A DNA stretch of 64,000 nucleotides from Xylaria sp. FL1777. Taxonomy: Eukaryota; Ascomycota; Sordariomycetes; Xylariales; Xylariaceae. Location of the stretch: NCBI GenBank assembly GCA_022578965.1, contig MU400623.1:1-64000 (forward strand), in the 5' to 3' direction. Positions 23,055 to 33,128 of the stretch are shown here, piece by piece. Every line of letters starts with the position of its first letter. Within the stretch, counting starts at the first letter, position 1. The translations under genes and the position numbers were made by a program. The notes below the pieces were generated by a model. That model ran no database searches. It was not told where the DNA came from and saw only the letters and a list, made by a program, of their open reading frames with translations.

Positions 23055-24395
23055 GAACAGGTCTTATGAAAGAACTAGGAGAGAGACAGGGCATGAGTTC
23101 AACTACCATCTCTTCAATAAATAAACCATGGGATTGTAATGGCGTGTAGGCTTTATGACGACACCTCTAAAGTACGTATAGCATTACGGTGTCCGGAGTT
23201 GTCGGCGTTGTTTTGCCTGATCATATGACACAGTGAGGAATTTTTTTTTGGTATGAGAGATACGTTGGCCGGGTAGAATCACGGATGATATCATGACACC
23301 GTGTACAGGTACAACAAAGATAGCTAGAATATCCCGTGATGGGACACATGTTGCATCTTAAAGATCCGAATTTATTGACTCTTGACCCCCATTTAATACA
23401 TTTAAGGGTTGACTTCTTGCTAGCAGTGGAAGAGCGAATTCAGTTGGGGTTTACTAGACGAGTCGCTCAGTCGGTAAATGGACGCTAGAGGAGATACGGA
23501 CAAATGGCAGCGACTCATCGATGCGGGCGCGTGGATATTGCATCATGATAGTTGAGATCCGGTTACAATGTATAGAAGTTCATTATTAAATTAAGTATAT
23601 TCTCCAAGCCTTAGTTAAGTCCTTGCTATCTTAAACGGAATGTAGCAGATGAATAAACTTGAGTTGCTCTGTCTCCTACAAGTGGGAAATCAACACTATG
23701 TTCTCGCCATCGAATTTACATCTAAGATTCGCGTGAAATCACGTCACTGTAGAGAATCATATTACTTGCTGCCATGCTCCCGGGCGTCTACAATTCTACC
23801 TTGAGATCTTGAGCTCCGTTTTCTTAGGCATCAGTTCGTCATTTGTCAAGACTCTTAACGCCCGGGATAATAAAAACTGCGATGTCAGTACAAATAATGT
23901 CCAGAGCAATTGTAATATTTGATAGCCGTCAGAGAGTTAAATGTTATGACAGTTAGGTAGTTGGCATTGATAAGCAAAAGAAATATCGTATTGTCAGGCA
24001 GAACTTTAGAAAGCTTCCCTTCCCATAATGCCCGAGAAAAATTACCTATAATGCTGTAATGGCTGTTCAGATTGGTCATACATCCTGTCTCCAAACGAGT
24101 TCGTCTAAAAATATGACCTATCAACGGCGGAATTTGTACGGCAATCTTGGATCTGCTATACCTCTCTCCCTTTGTAGGTCGCATTCTATAAATGTTGGAG
24201 ATCCGAGCCTGCGATCTCGGCTTATTGCGTATGGCACCTAAGAAGTCTTCCTATTACTTTGAAACCCATAAATATACAGATTTTTATACATCTATATTTC
24301 AAGTAGTCTATAAGTAAGTAGAGAATCCACTGCTAGAAAATATTTATACACCAGTACTACCAATTCGGCATACCCAGCATCTCTCGTAACAATTA
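23055..24395. other. Intergenic region, nothing recognised
   Basis: This is 1.3 kb between the 3' ends of MCM6 and the alpha/beta hydrolase, which are convergent. It is moderately AT-rich with scattered short frames and no splice-supported gene, tRNA or repeat that I can see. Confidence 0.5.
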
Positions 24396-25160
24396 CTAGG
24401 CAGTACCACCTACCGCTTTCTCCGCAGCCTTTTGGATAATTTCGGCCACCTCCTCCGGGGCGCTCGAAAACGCAAAGTGACCACCACTGACTTCGAGAAT
24501 ATCCTCGAACTTATGGCCCTCAGGTGCAGCGGCCATCATATTCGGCATGGGATCTTCCCTAGCACGGACATAGGTGCCGGGGATGTCCCGCCAGCCAACA
24601 TATGTCACGATATCATCGAAACACTTGCGCCTATGGCTGCGTATGGACGAGACGACGAGCTTCAACTGCTCCTCGTCACAGCCGGCGACATAGAGCTCGG
24701 GGTTCGGCGCCTCGGGGTTGCGCCAGCAGAGCTCGCCGTCGATGATGAACTCGGTCCTGGGCGGGTCCTCGGGCCACACCTTGCCGCCGACATCTAAGAT
24801 GATGGCGGCTACGTACACTAGGTGGATGACGGCGCCCGTGTTCGGACCGCGCGAGGCTGCGTCCAAGCCCTTGACTGCTTCGCCGGTCACGACGCCGCCG
24901 TAGCTGTGACACACGGCCACTACGTTATGCCCTGCGTCGAGCTGTGGGACGATGACGTCTCGGACGGCCTGGGCGTCTGTCTGTAGACCATGGGTGACGG
25001 GAGGTGCATCTTTGGGTCTCAGTTCCGAGCCGACGCTGGGCAGGGCGACTGTCAAGCAGGTGTAGCCGGCTTTTGTGAGGATGTCTGTTGTGTATTTGAA
25101 GTATTCCGGGGCACACCACGCCCCAGGGCAGAAAACGAGGACTGGTTTCTCTCCGGGCAT
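24396..25160 (-). CDS. Alpha/beta-hydrolase fold protein
   Basis: A single exon of 254 residues from MPGEKPVLVFCPGAW. The open frame extends 43 codons upstream to 25289, but that part is serine/proline/leucine-rich and unlike the family start. The oxyanion-side motif is FCPGAW near residue 10. The nucleophile elbow CHSYGG places the serine at about residue 86. The catalytic histidine is in SGGHFAF at about residue 228. The size and compact form fit the AB_hydrolase_6-type esterase or hydrolase group common in fungi. The substrate is unknown. The gene is isolated, with no cluster partners next to it. Confidence 0.82.
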   Translation of the reverse strand: MPGEKPVLVFCPGAWCAPEYFKYTTDILTKAGYTCLTVALPSVGSELRPKDAPPVTHGLQTDAQAVRDVIVPQLDAGHNVVAVCHSYGGVVTGEAVKGLDAASRGPNTGAVIHLVYVAAIILDVGGKVWPEDPPRTEFIIDGELCWRNPEAPNPELYVAGCDEEQLKLVVSSIRSHRRKCFDDIVTYVGWRDIPGTYVRAREDPMPNMMAAAPEGHKFEDILEVSGGHFAFSSAPEEVAEIIQKAAEKAVGGTA

Positions 25161-25720
25161 CGCGAGAGTAAGTGAATTAGTTGATAAGAGTTCGAGCGTA
25201 CTTAAGAGCAGTGGGGGAGAGATGAACTGATGAGGACAGGACGGATGCTGGGAGACATGGACAGAAGAAAGGAGAGTAGAGAACGGCAAACCCAGCTTTT
25301 TATAAACATTTTTCTAAATCTAGGTAATAACTTGAATATGGTATTGGACTTGACCTACCCGAGATAGATAGACCTACCAGGTCAATAGTCAAATAAGGTT
25401 GGTTGCTAGACGACTTATGCTTGGAGGGGCACTTAGGTAGCTGTTTAGTCTTCGGTCCCTGATTGGCCAATTCTATACGAGCAATAGAGCTAACGAGTTC
25501 AACCGCTTATGCACCAGACCGCCGGGGCTCATCATGCTGACAACAAATTGGACGTTGATACCGGGCATTCAATGAGACATATCTTGTATGATGGAAACCG
25601 GGTCGCTATGCTATGAAATCCGAAACGCAGATGATGACCTACATAAGCACCGACCGAGGCTCTTAAGTGAGGTGTTTAGTATGTACCCGATATTTTGTCG
25701 TGAATAGCTGACTCAGATGA
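25161..25720. other. Intergenic region
   Basis: This is the promoter side of the alpha/beta hydrolase and the 3' flank of URK1. A CCAAT-like ATTGG lies at about 25464. No gene was seen. Confidence 0.5.
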
Positions 25721-27623
25721 TCAGCAGCGGAAGTATCTACTCTCAACCCATCTCTCTTCGATGTCTGAAACCAAGTTCCCAACAACCACCGCGATCTCTG
25801 GAAATACCTTCGTTAGACGATGTAGGCCGACGCGCCCAGCGGAATATGTGGCAAAGACTATGCGGTCCTGTGGCACGCCATGGTCAACCAAGACCTGAAC
25901 AGCCATTAGGCCAGAGCCACCACTCGACATCTGCGAGTCGAGGAGCAGCACGCTTTCATGTTCACCGATATCTTTGGGCAACTTCAGGTAGTGTAGTTCT
26001 GGTTCCCCGGTCCTCACGTTGGATTGGATCAACAACCGCCCAGTACGACAATCCGGGATCACTCTCCTCAATCCTGCTTCAAACGTAGCTCCACCTCTAA
26101 GGACCAATACAGCGCTCACTTCGCCTTTAGGGGCTAGGCCGTGATACGGTATTCCACTTGAAGTTTCAACAGTCAACTCCTTGAAGTGAACGTTATTCAG
26201 GGCCCTGTATTTAGTTTTAGTCCGCCAAAGTTATTGTAGGAAACTCAGCAAGTGCTTACTGCTCGATCAGAAGACAGGAAAACCTGTCGAAATAGAAAAT
26301 GAAGTCTTCGCTAGAGGTATCAAGGTCCTGGATTAACGTGTTCATGCCCCTGAGCTGAGGAGTCTCTTGAAGGATCACTACATGCTTCGAAAGAGGTTCA
26401 CTTTCGAAACCCGCTTCCAAGCTCTTCAGCGCTGCACGGTGATGTGTGGACTTTTCAACCAATTTTCTCTCTATATACTGAGTGACCATAGCTTTACGGG
26501 ATTAGCGGTTTGTAATCCTTTGGATACTACATCGACTTACTCATAGCAACCCGATTCTCGATTCCTCTAGGCACGATAATATCTAGAGTCTCTGTTTAGT
26601 CTGCGTCAAGGTGCGGGATGCTACGTATTCATTACTTACCGGCATGATTTCTCTGGGGCACGACGTACTGCAGGATTGAGTTAGCTGGATGAACAGTCAG
26701 GTCTGAGTGGTACATAGCCTGCCTTCTCATAATTCGGCTTTACAAACCCAAACCACTGCTTGATACAGCCCTCTACGGTTCGACCACGGTCTCTAACATC
26801 GCGCAAGACTAAAGCAGTAGTACATTAATATAATAACCCAGTACGTGGTTCCTTTACGAATACTGACTTCTTCTGGAGAGACAGGTATCTGCGTCTGCTT
26901 CACAGTAGATCTGTTATCGGGTCAACATTATTACTACATCCGAACATGTCCTACCATTCTTACCCTCATGTCCATGAGATCCATTACCCTCGGATCATAT
27001 AGCGCGAATATGCCTTCAAGAATGAGAACATGGGGAGAGTATATTATTGTTGTTTCTTCCACGCGCTGATGTTTCTCGAAAGAGTACACTGGGACTTCGG
27101 CACGTTTACTATGTGTCGGCTCAGTACTTGCCATATGATACGGTCTCGGGAATATCTCATCGATAATCATCAGTGATTGCACCTACCCAGCCTTTAAGTC
27201 TTGAAGGGTTTCAAGCAATGCGTCGAAATCGATGGCCTGTGAGAGGCTACATCAACACCGAACGGGCATTTAATACGGAATGTTGTATTTACATCGGGTG
27301 AGTCAAAATCATATTCATTCATGAACGCCTTCTTGGATGACTCAGAGTCTAGTGGCTTGTAATATGAGTCCTGAGACAGATTAGCACAACCAGGATCCGT
27401 GGTGGTCTTGCAATACATGACCAACCATTGACAGGATCACCACCCATGGTAAATTCAACTTGCTTACGATAGCATGGGAAAGGGTTGATTTGCCTGAGCC
27501 GGAGCTTCCAGCAATACCGATAATGCTAAGGTCAGCCCATGGCGGGCTGTAATGTGCACGTTTAGTAATGGTGGCTGCACTCTTGTCGGCTACGCGGGCT
27601 AGCGAGTGGTTGCCAGTATCCAT
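25721..27623 (-). CDS. URK1: Uridine kinase with C-terminal UPRT-like domain (Urk1)
   Basis: Ten exons in 1.9 kb: 27623-27426, 27370-27293, 27236-27187, 27108-26964, 26910-26868, 26808-26723, 26667-26640, 26582-26541, 26491-26260 and 26204-25721. All keep frame, giving 461 residues. The enzyme phosphorylates uridine and cytidine in the pyrimidine salvage pathway. Walker A is GIAGSSGSGKST near residue 37. DSYYKPL and YDFDSPDAIDFDALLETL follow, then YSPHVLILEGIFALYD, RDVRDRGRTVEGCIKQW and IIVPRGIEN. The second half is a phosphoribosyltransferase-like domain (GLAPKGEVSAVLVLRGG, VLLLDSQMSSGGSGLMAVQV) ending in the typical FPEIAVVVGNLVSDIEERW. The intron after exon 6 appears to use a GC donor (AAG/GCAGGC). 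The first donor is GTTGGT. The gene is divergent from GID8. Confidence 0.92.
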
Positions 27624-28057
27624 TGCTACTACTTGATGCCAATATTGTGTGGAACTGAATTGAACGCATGAAGGTTCGGCCTAAGCGATAGATATATACG
27701 GATCCGAAGTACTACCTAGTCAGTGGTATATCGACGGTAAGACGCAGCACATGAGCAACTGTCAGATGTTGCATGCCCGCCAAGACTGCCGGGTCAGAGG
27801 GGAGCTGATAGGACCTGGAAGGGAGGTGTGAAGGGGGAAAACCTAAAAAGAAAGACTATTTAAAGAACGGTGCCATCCGGCGTAAGAGTTGTATAACTTT
27901 ACACGTGTAAGGAAAATTAAAGAGGGAAAGGAGGGCATGTGCCTCATTAATTTGCACCGAATTAGTCTACCTACATAGATTTGGATTCTTTAGTAATTAG
28001 TCCTAGTTTATCTGGGGAGTCGATATCTTGTTACACTGAAGGCAATGATAGGGCATT

Positions 28058-28073
28058 AGCTGTGATTGGCTGG
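28058..28073. promoter_or_regulatory. CCAAT-box word in the URK1/GID8 promoter
   Basis: AGCTGTGATTGGCTGG contains an inverted CCAAT (CCAATC). The identical 16 bases recur at 31129-31144 in another divergent promoter. CCAAT boxes bind the HAP/NF-Y complex in fungi; occupancy is inference. Confidence 0.45.
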
Positions 28074-28567
28074 CTGCACATGTCTGATGCACCAAGCACA
28101 GCCACAGCTGTAGCCTGTGGACTTCCTGTCGCCTCACTTACTGCGTACAGTTACTATACACTGCTTAGCTTGATAGATACTTATCTATGTACCTGACTAG
28201 AGTAGTATATAAGGTATTGACTCTCCGCCGGTATGTACCTACCCCGAGCTCGTGCAGATAAAAAAAAAGATAAAGCCACATGCAAGGAGCTTGGACCAGA
28301 AAATGCAGAGCATGTTTCTTTCTTTCCACAACTGCCCAATTCGATGTGTAAGCTCCCGTCTTTCCTCTTCCTGCATTCTATCTTCATCAGCACTATGCAC
28401 CAAAGTCGAGATCCCGTCCTCGATAACCTAGACCATACCTAAAATCGCTTGCTCGCTCTTCGTCTCTATACCGCTAGTCACTACCGGATGTTTGGTGCAG
28501 CGCAGCTCGTTTCCCTGGTTGACATGATGGTGCGTCGATCCTGTTTCTCAATCTAGGCCCTCATGCC

Positions 28568-29731
28568 ATGGACAACACTGACTCTTCTCTGGCGCAGACC
28601 TCGTCAATATCTACCGCTGCGACGATTAAGCATGATTTCACACGGCAAGTCGAAGAGGTTAAAACACCAAAGAGGTAAATACAAGTCAACTTTATATTGT
28701 ATCCTATTTCCTACTTGTCATGATGTAACAAATAATCAATGGGAATCTCTCTGAGTACGCCATGCGGAGATCGATTTTATATTTTTATTCTGATCAAATT
28801 CTACCATTTACTCTGCTGCTGCCTTTTATCCGGTAATATATGGCTAACACGTGGACGCCAAAGCGACATCAATGCGCTAATCCTCGACTACCTCACTGTT
28901 GCTGGGTATCCTAACGCAGCCGCCAAGTTCTCATCCGAGGCCAACTTGCAGCCTCAACAACCGACATCCGCGATCCAGCAGCGGCTGAGGATTCAGAAAT
29001 TTATACATAGAGGGGAGATTGAGAATGCCTTGGAGGAGTTGAATCAAGTATTCCCATCTGTAGGCCAACCCTATTTTCTCCATATCGATAACACCAGCGA
29101 TGATTAGAACAAGAGTTTAACATGCACCACTCATATTGATCTTCCGATCACTGATGAGAAACAACCACTTTTCTATGAGCCCTTAACATTGCCATATTCT
29201 TATCATTATTCTTTTCTGGGATTAGATGGACTAACTCTCGAGAAGATTTTAGATAATGACGACTCATTGTTATTTGCACTGTTGCGCTTGCAACTGGTGG
29301 AATTGATTCGAAATTGCAATAATAGTCCCGACCGTGATATTTCAGCTGCATTAAAATTCGCACAAACCAAGCTAGGTCCCAAGGCGACGACGAAGCCGGA
29401 GTTTCTTGAAGATCTGGAGAAAACCATGTCTCTTCTTGTCTTTCCCCAAGATGATTCTTTAGATCAATCACTCTCAGCTCTTTTGCAGCCAAGCCTCAGG
29501 AGAGATGTAGCTGATCAGGTGAATCAAGCGATTCTTGAATACCAACAACAACGCAAGGAAGCGGCCATCCGGCAGCTTGTGCAGATGAGAGTTTGGAGCG
29601 AGGAAGTTACACGTAAAGAGACTAAAAAGGATTTACCCGCAGTGATTGAGTTGGGCTTGGATGGCGACGATAACGATCATGGTCGTCATGATGTTATCTC
29701 AAATGGTCACGAGCCGATGATAACAACCTAG
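28568..29731 (+). CDS. GID8: GID8-like LisH-CTLH-CRA protein of the GID/CTLH ubiquitin ligase
   Basis: Three exons, 28568-28674, 28864-29059 and 29246-29731, give 262 residues. Gid8 is a scaffold subunit of the GID/CTLH E3 ligase, which in yeast degrades gluconeogenic enzymes. The first intron joins KTPK to SDINALILDYLTVAGYPNAA, the LisH motif. The CTLH segment is IQKFIHRGEIENALEELNQ. The second intron joins FPS to ILDNDDSLLFALLRLQLVEL, which opens the CRA region, and RDISAALKFAQTKLGPKA and FLEDLEKTMSLLVF follow. An acceptor three bases upstream (adding Lys) is possible. The branch site TGGCTAACAC lies about 18 bases before the first acceptor. The tail is poorly conserved. Confidence 0.92.
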
Positions 29732-30202
29732 TATGTGTGGCCAAGACATGAATGACATGAAAGGCGAGAATTGCTGCATAAAGTTGGCTGATGATTGTCG
29801 AGGCTTACATCAACGAGGCACTTAACTTGGAGGGACCTCGCATAACAGCGTCGAAGACTTATGGATGAATTATGAAAATGGCGTTTAGTGGATTGCAGCC
29901 TCCTCGTCCAGCAGACGTCGAAAGAGCTCACCACATATTGCGATGGCTTTATTATTATTAAAACTCTGAGGCACAGGCTTGGACGGCGTCGGGAGTACTT
30001 TCGAACACGAGACGGAGAGCTTTTGCTATACGAGTGCTCAATTTGGGGCGTTCACATCACGGCGTTAGAGGGATGAATCTATTTGGCAAGGTCATCAAGA
30101 CACATGCCGAGGGGATTCAATGCATGATGCGATACTTCTAAGATACCATTGTCTAATTATATGTACAACTAAGCGTAGTGTTACGAGCGACCCTCTTTAA
30201 AT
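29732..30202. other. Convergent intergenic region
   Basis: These are the 3' flanks of GID8 and NDUFS4. No gene-like frame or RNA gene is visible. Confidence 0.55.
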
Positions 30203-30957
30203 CTACTTCGCCCGGACAAGTTTGAGCTTCTTTGGTGAATACAAGAAGTTATTGGCGTAGGCTTTAGGAGTGAAGGCCCTCTCTTTAGGCTCTTGCACAA
30301 AGTATTCGTAACCTTGCTTTTCGGCAAAACCAATGGCTTCCTCCTTGGTTTTGAACTCGAGTTTAGTGCCTTGCATAAAATCGCCAGACGACTGCCATCC
30401 CATCAGGGGGTTTTCCCACCGGTGTCCCTTGGCCAGAACATCCCAATCCATTCGCCAATGGTGAGCACCCCAGGTGCCGGATTGTGTAGCGGGTTTAGAC
30501 GGTTGGTAGATGCTGCATCACTGTTTAGAATATTGAAGTGGTACGCGAGGGCACTGAAGCTTTGCATCACATACCGCACAGCTCTCGCCTGGAGCTCGAT
30601 AGGTGCACCCGATAAAACAGCAGCAGGCAAGATCTCGGTATCTTCGCTACCATCCATAACCTGCTTGGGTACGGGGGTATACGTCCTACATAATAGCAGA
30701 CACTCATCAATATGGGGTTCACTCTCGCCCTAGGGTGTGGAATAGACGTACGACGTAGCCTTATCGATGTGGACGCCATAATCGGGAGAATTGGCAGGAC
30801 GGACTTCGGGGGGAGTAGGCAGATTGTTCTGGCTAAGGGAGGTCGAAGCGTCATCGGATTTCAGTCGTCGCTGGGCTGTGGCAAAGGTCGGCCGGCTCGT
30901 CATCGGGGTCGAAACTCGCAGCAGACGAGCAGCGGCGTGGGCTCGTAGGGACGCCAT
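30203..30957 (-). CDS. NDUFS4: NADH:ubiquinone oxidoreductase 21-kDa subunit (NDUFS4 family)
   Basis: Three exons, 30957-30752, 30685-30575 and 30512-30203, give 208 residues. This accessory subunit of mitochondrial complex I sits at the base of the NADH-oxidising arm. The arginine/serine-rich start (MASLRAHAAARLLRVS) is a mitochondrial presequence. The introns use GTACGT and GTATGT donors and restore IDKATSTYTPVPKQVMDGS and RAVRIYQPSKPATQSGTWG. The NDUFS4 signature follows: HHWRMDWDVLAKGHRWENPL, MGWQSSGDFMQGT, and near the end EAIGFAEKQGYEYFVQEP. It is divergent from ATP17, another oxidative-phosphorylation gene, across 410 bases. Confidence 0.95.
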
Positions 30958-31128
30958 TGTTGCGAGTTGGCTAGCCCGGTTCGCGGGTCAATCGACAATT
31001 TGGTGACAGTTAAGATAGGTAAGTAGCCACCCAGGCAAGGTGATGCGATTAATAGTGAGTGGGTGGATTGAGCATCGAGTAAGAGTTGAGCAAGCCGTCG
31101 GTAGGCTGTAGGTGGGGCACGACGTACG

Positions 31129-31144
31129 AGCTGTGATTGGCTGG
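31129..31144. promoter_or_regulatory. CCAAT-box word in the NDUFS4/ATP17 promoter
   Basis: AGCTGTGATTGGCTGG is identical to 28058-28073. It lies about 180 bases from NDUFS4 and 225 bases from ATP17. HAP-complex control of respiratory genes is established in fungi; that it acts here is inference. Confidence 0.5.
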
Positions 31145-31367
31145 GTGGCCTACAAGTACCGACAACCGGGTGGGCGAGGTCTTTTCTGCAGGTGCTCACG
31201 TCAAACTCAAGTTGCCGACCGAAGCACTACCACCAATCCCGTCCGCTCCATCCAACAACGCACCCATCACACAGCTTCAATTGCGTGCGGTAGTCGCTAG
31301 TCAATTGATTTTGTGATTTTCCTTCTCTTTTCTCTTCCCCTCGCGCTGAGTTCAAGCATCCGTCACC

Positions 31368-32056
31368 ATGAGTTTTGTCGCTCGTCGGGGTCTCTCGACC
31401 CTCATCCCTCCCAAGGTTTGTAGGACGGGCCGCTCATTGTATTGCTGGTACTAACTCGTCTATCTTTAGGTTGCCTCGCCTAGCGTACGTTTCCCATATA
31501 TGTATCCTGATCTTCGGTTATTCCCACGGTCCGACTGCTACTCTGACTCTAGCGCTTGTGCGCGCACGGCCTGATGGCACAATTGGATCGAAGGCTTGAA
31601 AACATTGCGAAAAGAATGGGGGGGTGAACTGGAAATAAAGATAGAATCCTGACGATTGTCTAGGCTATCGGCGCCGCACCCGATGCTGTCCGTATGAAGC
31701 GCGTGGTCAGCTTCTACGAGAAACTCCCGCGGGGCCCTGCTCCTGAGATCCAGGCCACTGGTCTTCTTGGCCGATACCAGGCGAAGCACTTCGGCAAGAA
31801 CCCAACTGCAAAGCGTGCGTCCGAAGCCATCAACTCTTACGCCTTTCTATTTCACTAGGAGAAGGGCGTTAAAGGGCGTTATGTACTGATGTCAAGTAAC
31901 TCTAGCTATTATCCACGCCATTGCTCTTATTCTAGTAGTGGGATACCCCATGACCTACTACTTCCACCTACGTAAGTCAACGGCAATTTCGACGAGCCAG
32001 CTCCTAGTACTAGCTGCTAACCATGAGCAGGCCACCACAAGAACAATGCACACTAG
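31368..32056 (+). CDS. ATP17: Mitochondrial F1Fo-ATP synthase subunit f (Atp17)
   Basis: Five small exons, 31368-31415, 31470-31484, 31664-31814, 31906-31971 and 32031-32056, encode 101 residues, the usual length of fungal subunit f. Exon 2 is only 15 bases (VASPS). The protein begins MSFVARRGLSTLIPPK, continues through VVSFYEKLPRGPAPE and GLLGRYQAKHFGKNPT, has one membrane segment (HAIALILVVGYPMTYYF) and ends HLRHHKNNAH. Subunit f is part of the membrane Fo stalk and dimer interface. All introns are GT-AG. Long untranslated sequence may follow, since no gene occurs for 1 kb. Confidence 0.93.
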
Positions 32057-33128
32057 ATGTTGAGCAAGGAATAGAAGGGTACAATGGATGTCATTGTATA
32101 TAAGATTGGCGCTGCATTGCAGGCTGCCGTGTACTAGCAAAGCGAGAAGACCCTCTATCATATCAACCTATCGAAATGACTTCCCTTTGTTCCGGTTTAG
32201 ACTATTATTGAGCTTTCTAACTACCCACCGTCTGCACTTGGTCATATGAATATAGGCCGGACTGCGTATCGTTGTCTTGAGATACCGACTGCTGTTCATC
32301 TATTCTATCCACCCTCTCTTGTTTTTTGTGGGCTAGTGTTTTCGTATTTGTTATTTTCGTTTGAATAGAAGGGGGAGGAGATACAAGTGAACTACATGTA
32401 TCCCATCACATGTGCACCTCGTGTACCTCCAGCATTAGGTAGGTACCTTGTCTAATGTATTGTCTACTTGGGTACATATTTATGAATCTCTGTTGAGCCT
32501 TGCGGCTAGGTCGGTACAAAGAGGGCTGGGTACGTTAGCGGGCACTGGCCAGTTCCTGCCTTACCGTAAGCTGCAGCACAAGGAATGAATGATGAATGAA
32601 CGCATGAAGGAGATGAATGAATGCATTGAAAGAGCATCTAATTGTGGCGGCCAACTGCCCAGGCAACCTTGCGGCTGTCACGCCGGCGTTTCTGGCGACT
32701 GGCAGCTGCTGCCCTCAGCCTCTCCAGCTACTTGGCCATTCTCCACTTTTCCAGGTCACCCAAGAGCTTGGGACTCGCGGCAACTTTTGCAACCATCTTG
32801 AAGGACACACGTTGAACCCTTTAGCTGCACCTTTCTATTTCCATTCTGTACACAATAGCACCTCCTGTATTGAGGAGCGAGCCTGTTTTTCTTCCCGCGA
32901 CTCCCCTCGCGCATTACCTGCGAGCGCGACTAATTACCCTCGGGCCCCCGCGACTGACGCCAAGTGCAAACCTTACTTACAGCACATCGATTTTCGACTC
33001 CGCTGATTTAGCTCCGAATCATTCGACACGTTTTTTGTACTGCACGCAGACACACGCACACGCTCCCGCTTACGCTTGTCGGCCTCCTCCCAAGAAGTCA
33101 TCTGCGCTTCACGCTTGTCTACGCCCGG
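32057..33128. other. Intergenic region with promoter-like pyrimidine tracts
   Basis: It contains a GAAT/GATGAATG-type low-complexity patch at about 32583-32632. A C/T-rich, CpG-containing region (32850-33120) probably forms the promoter and 5' leader of the next gene. Short open frames here have no recognisable features. Confidence 0.5.
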
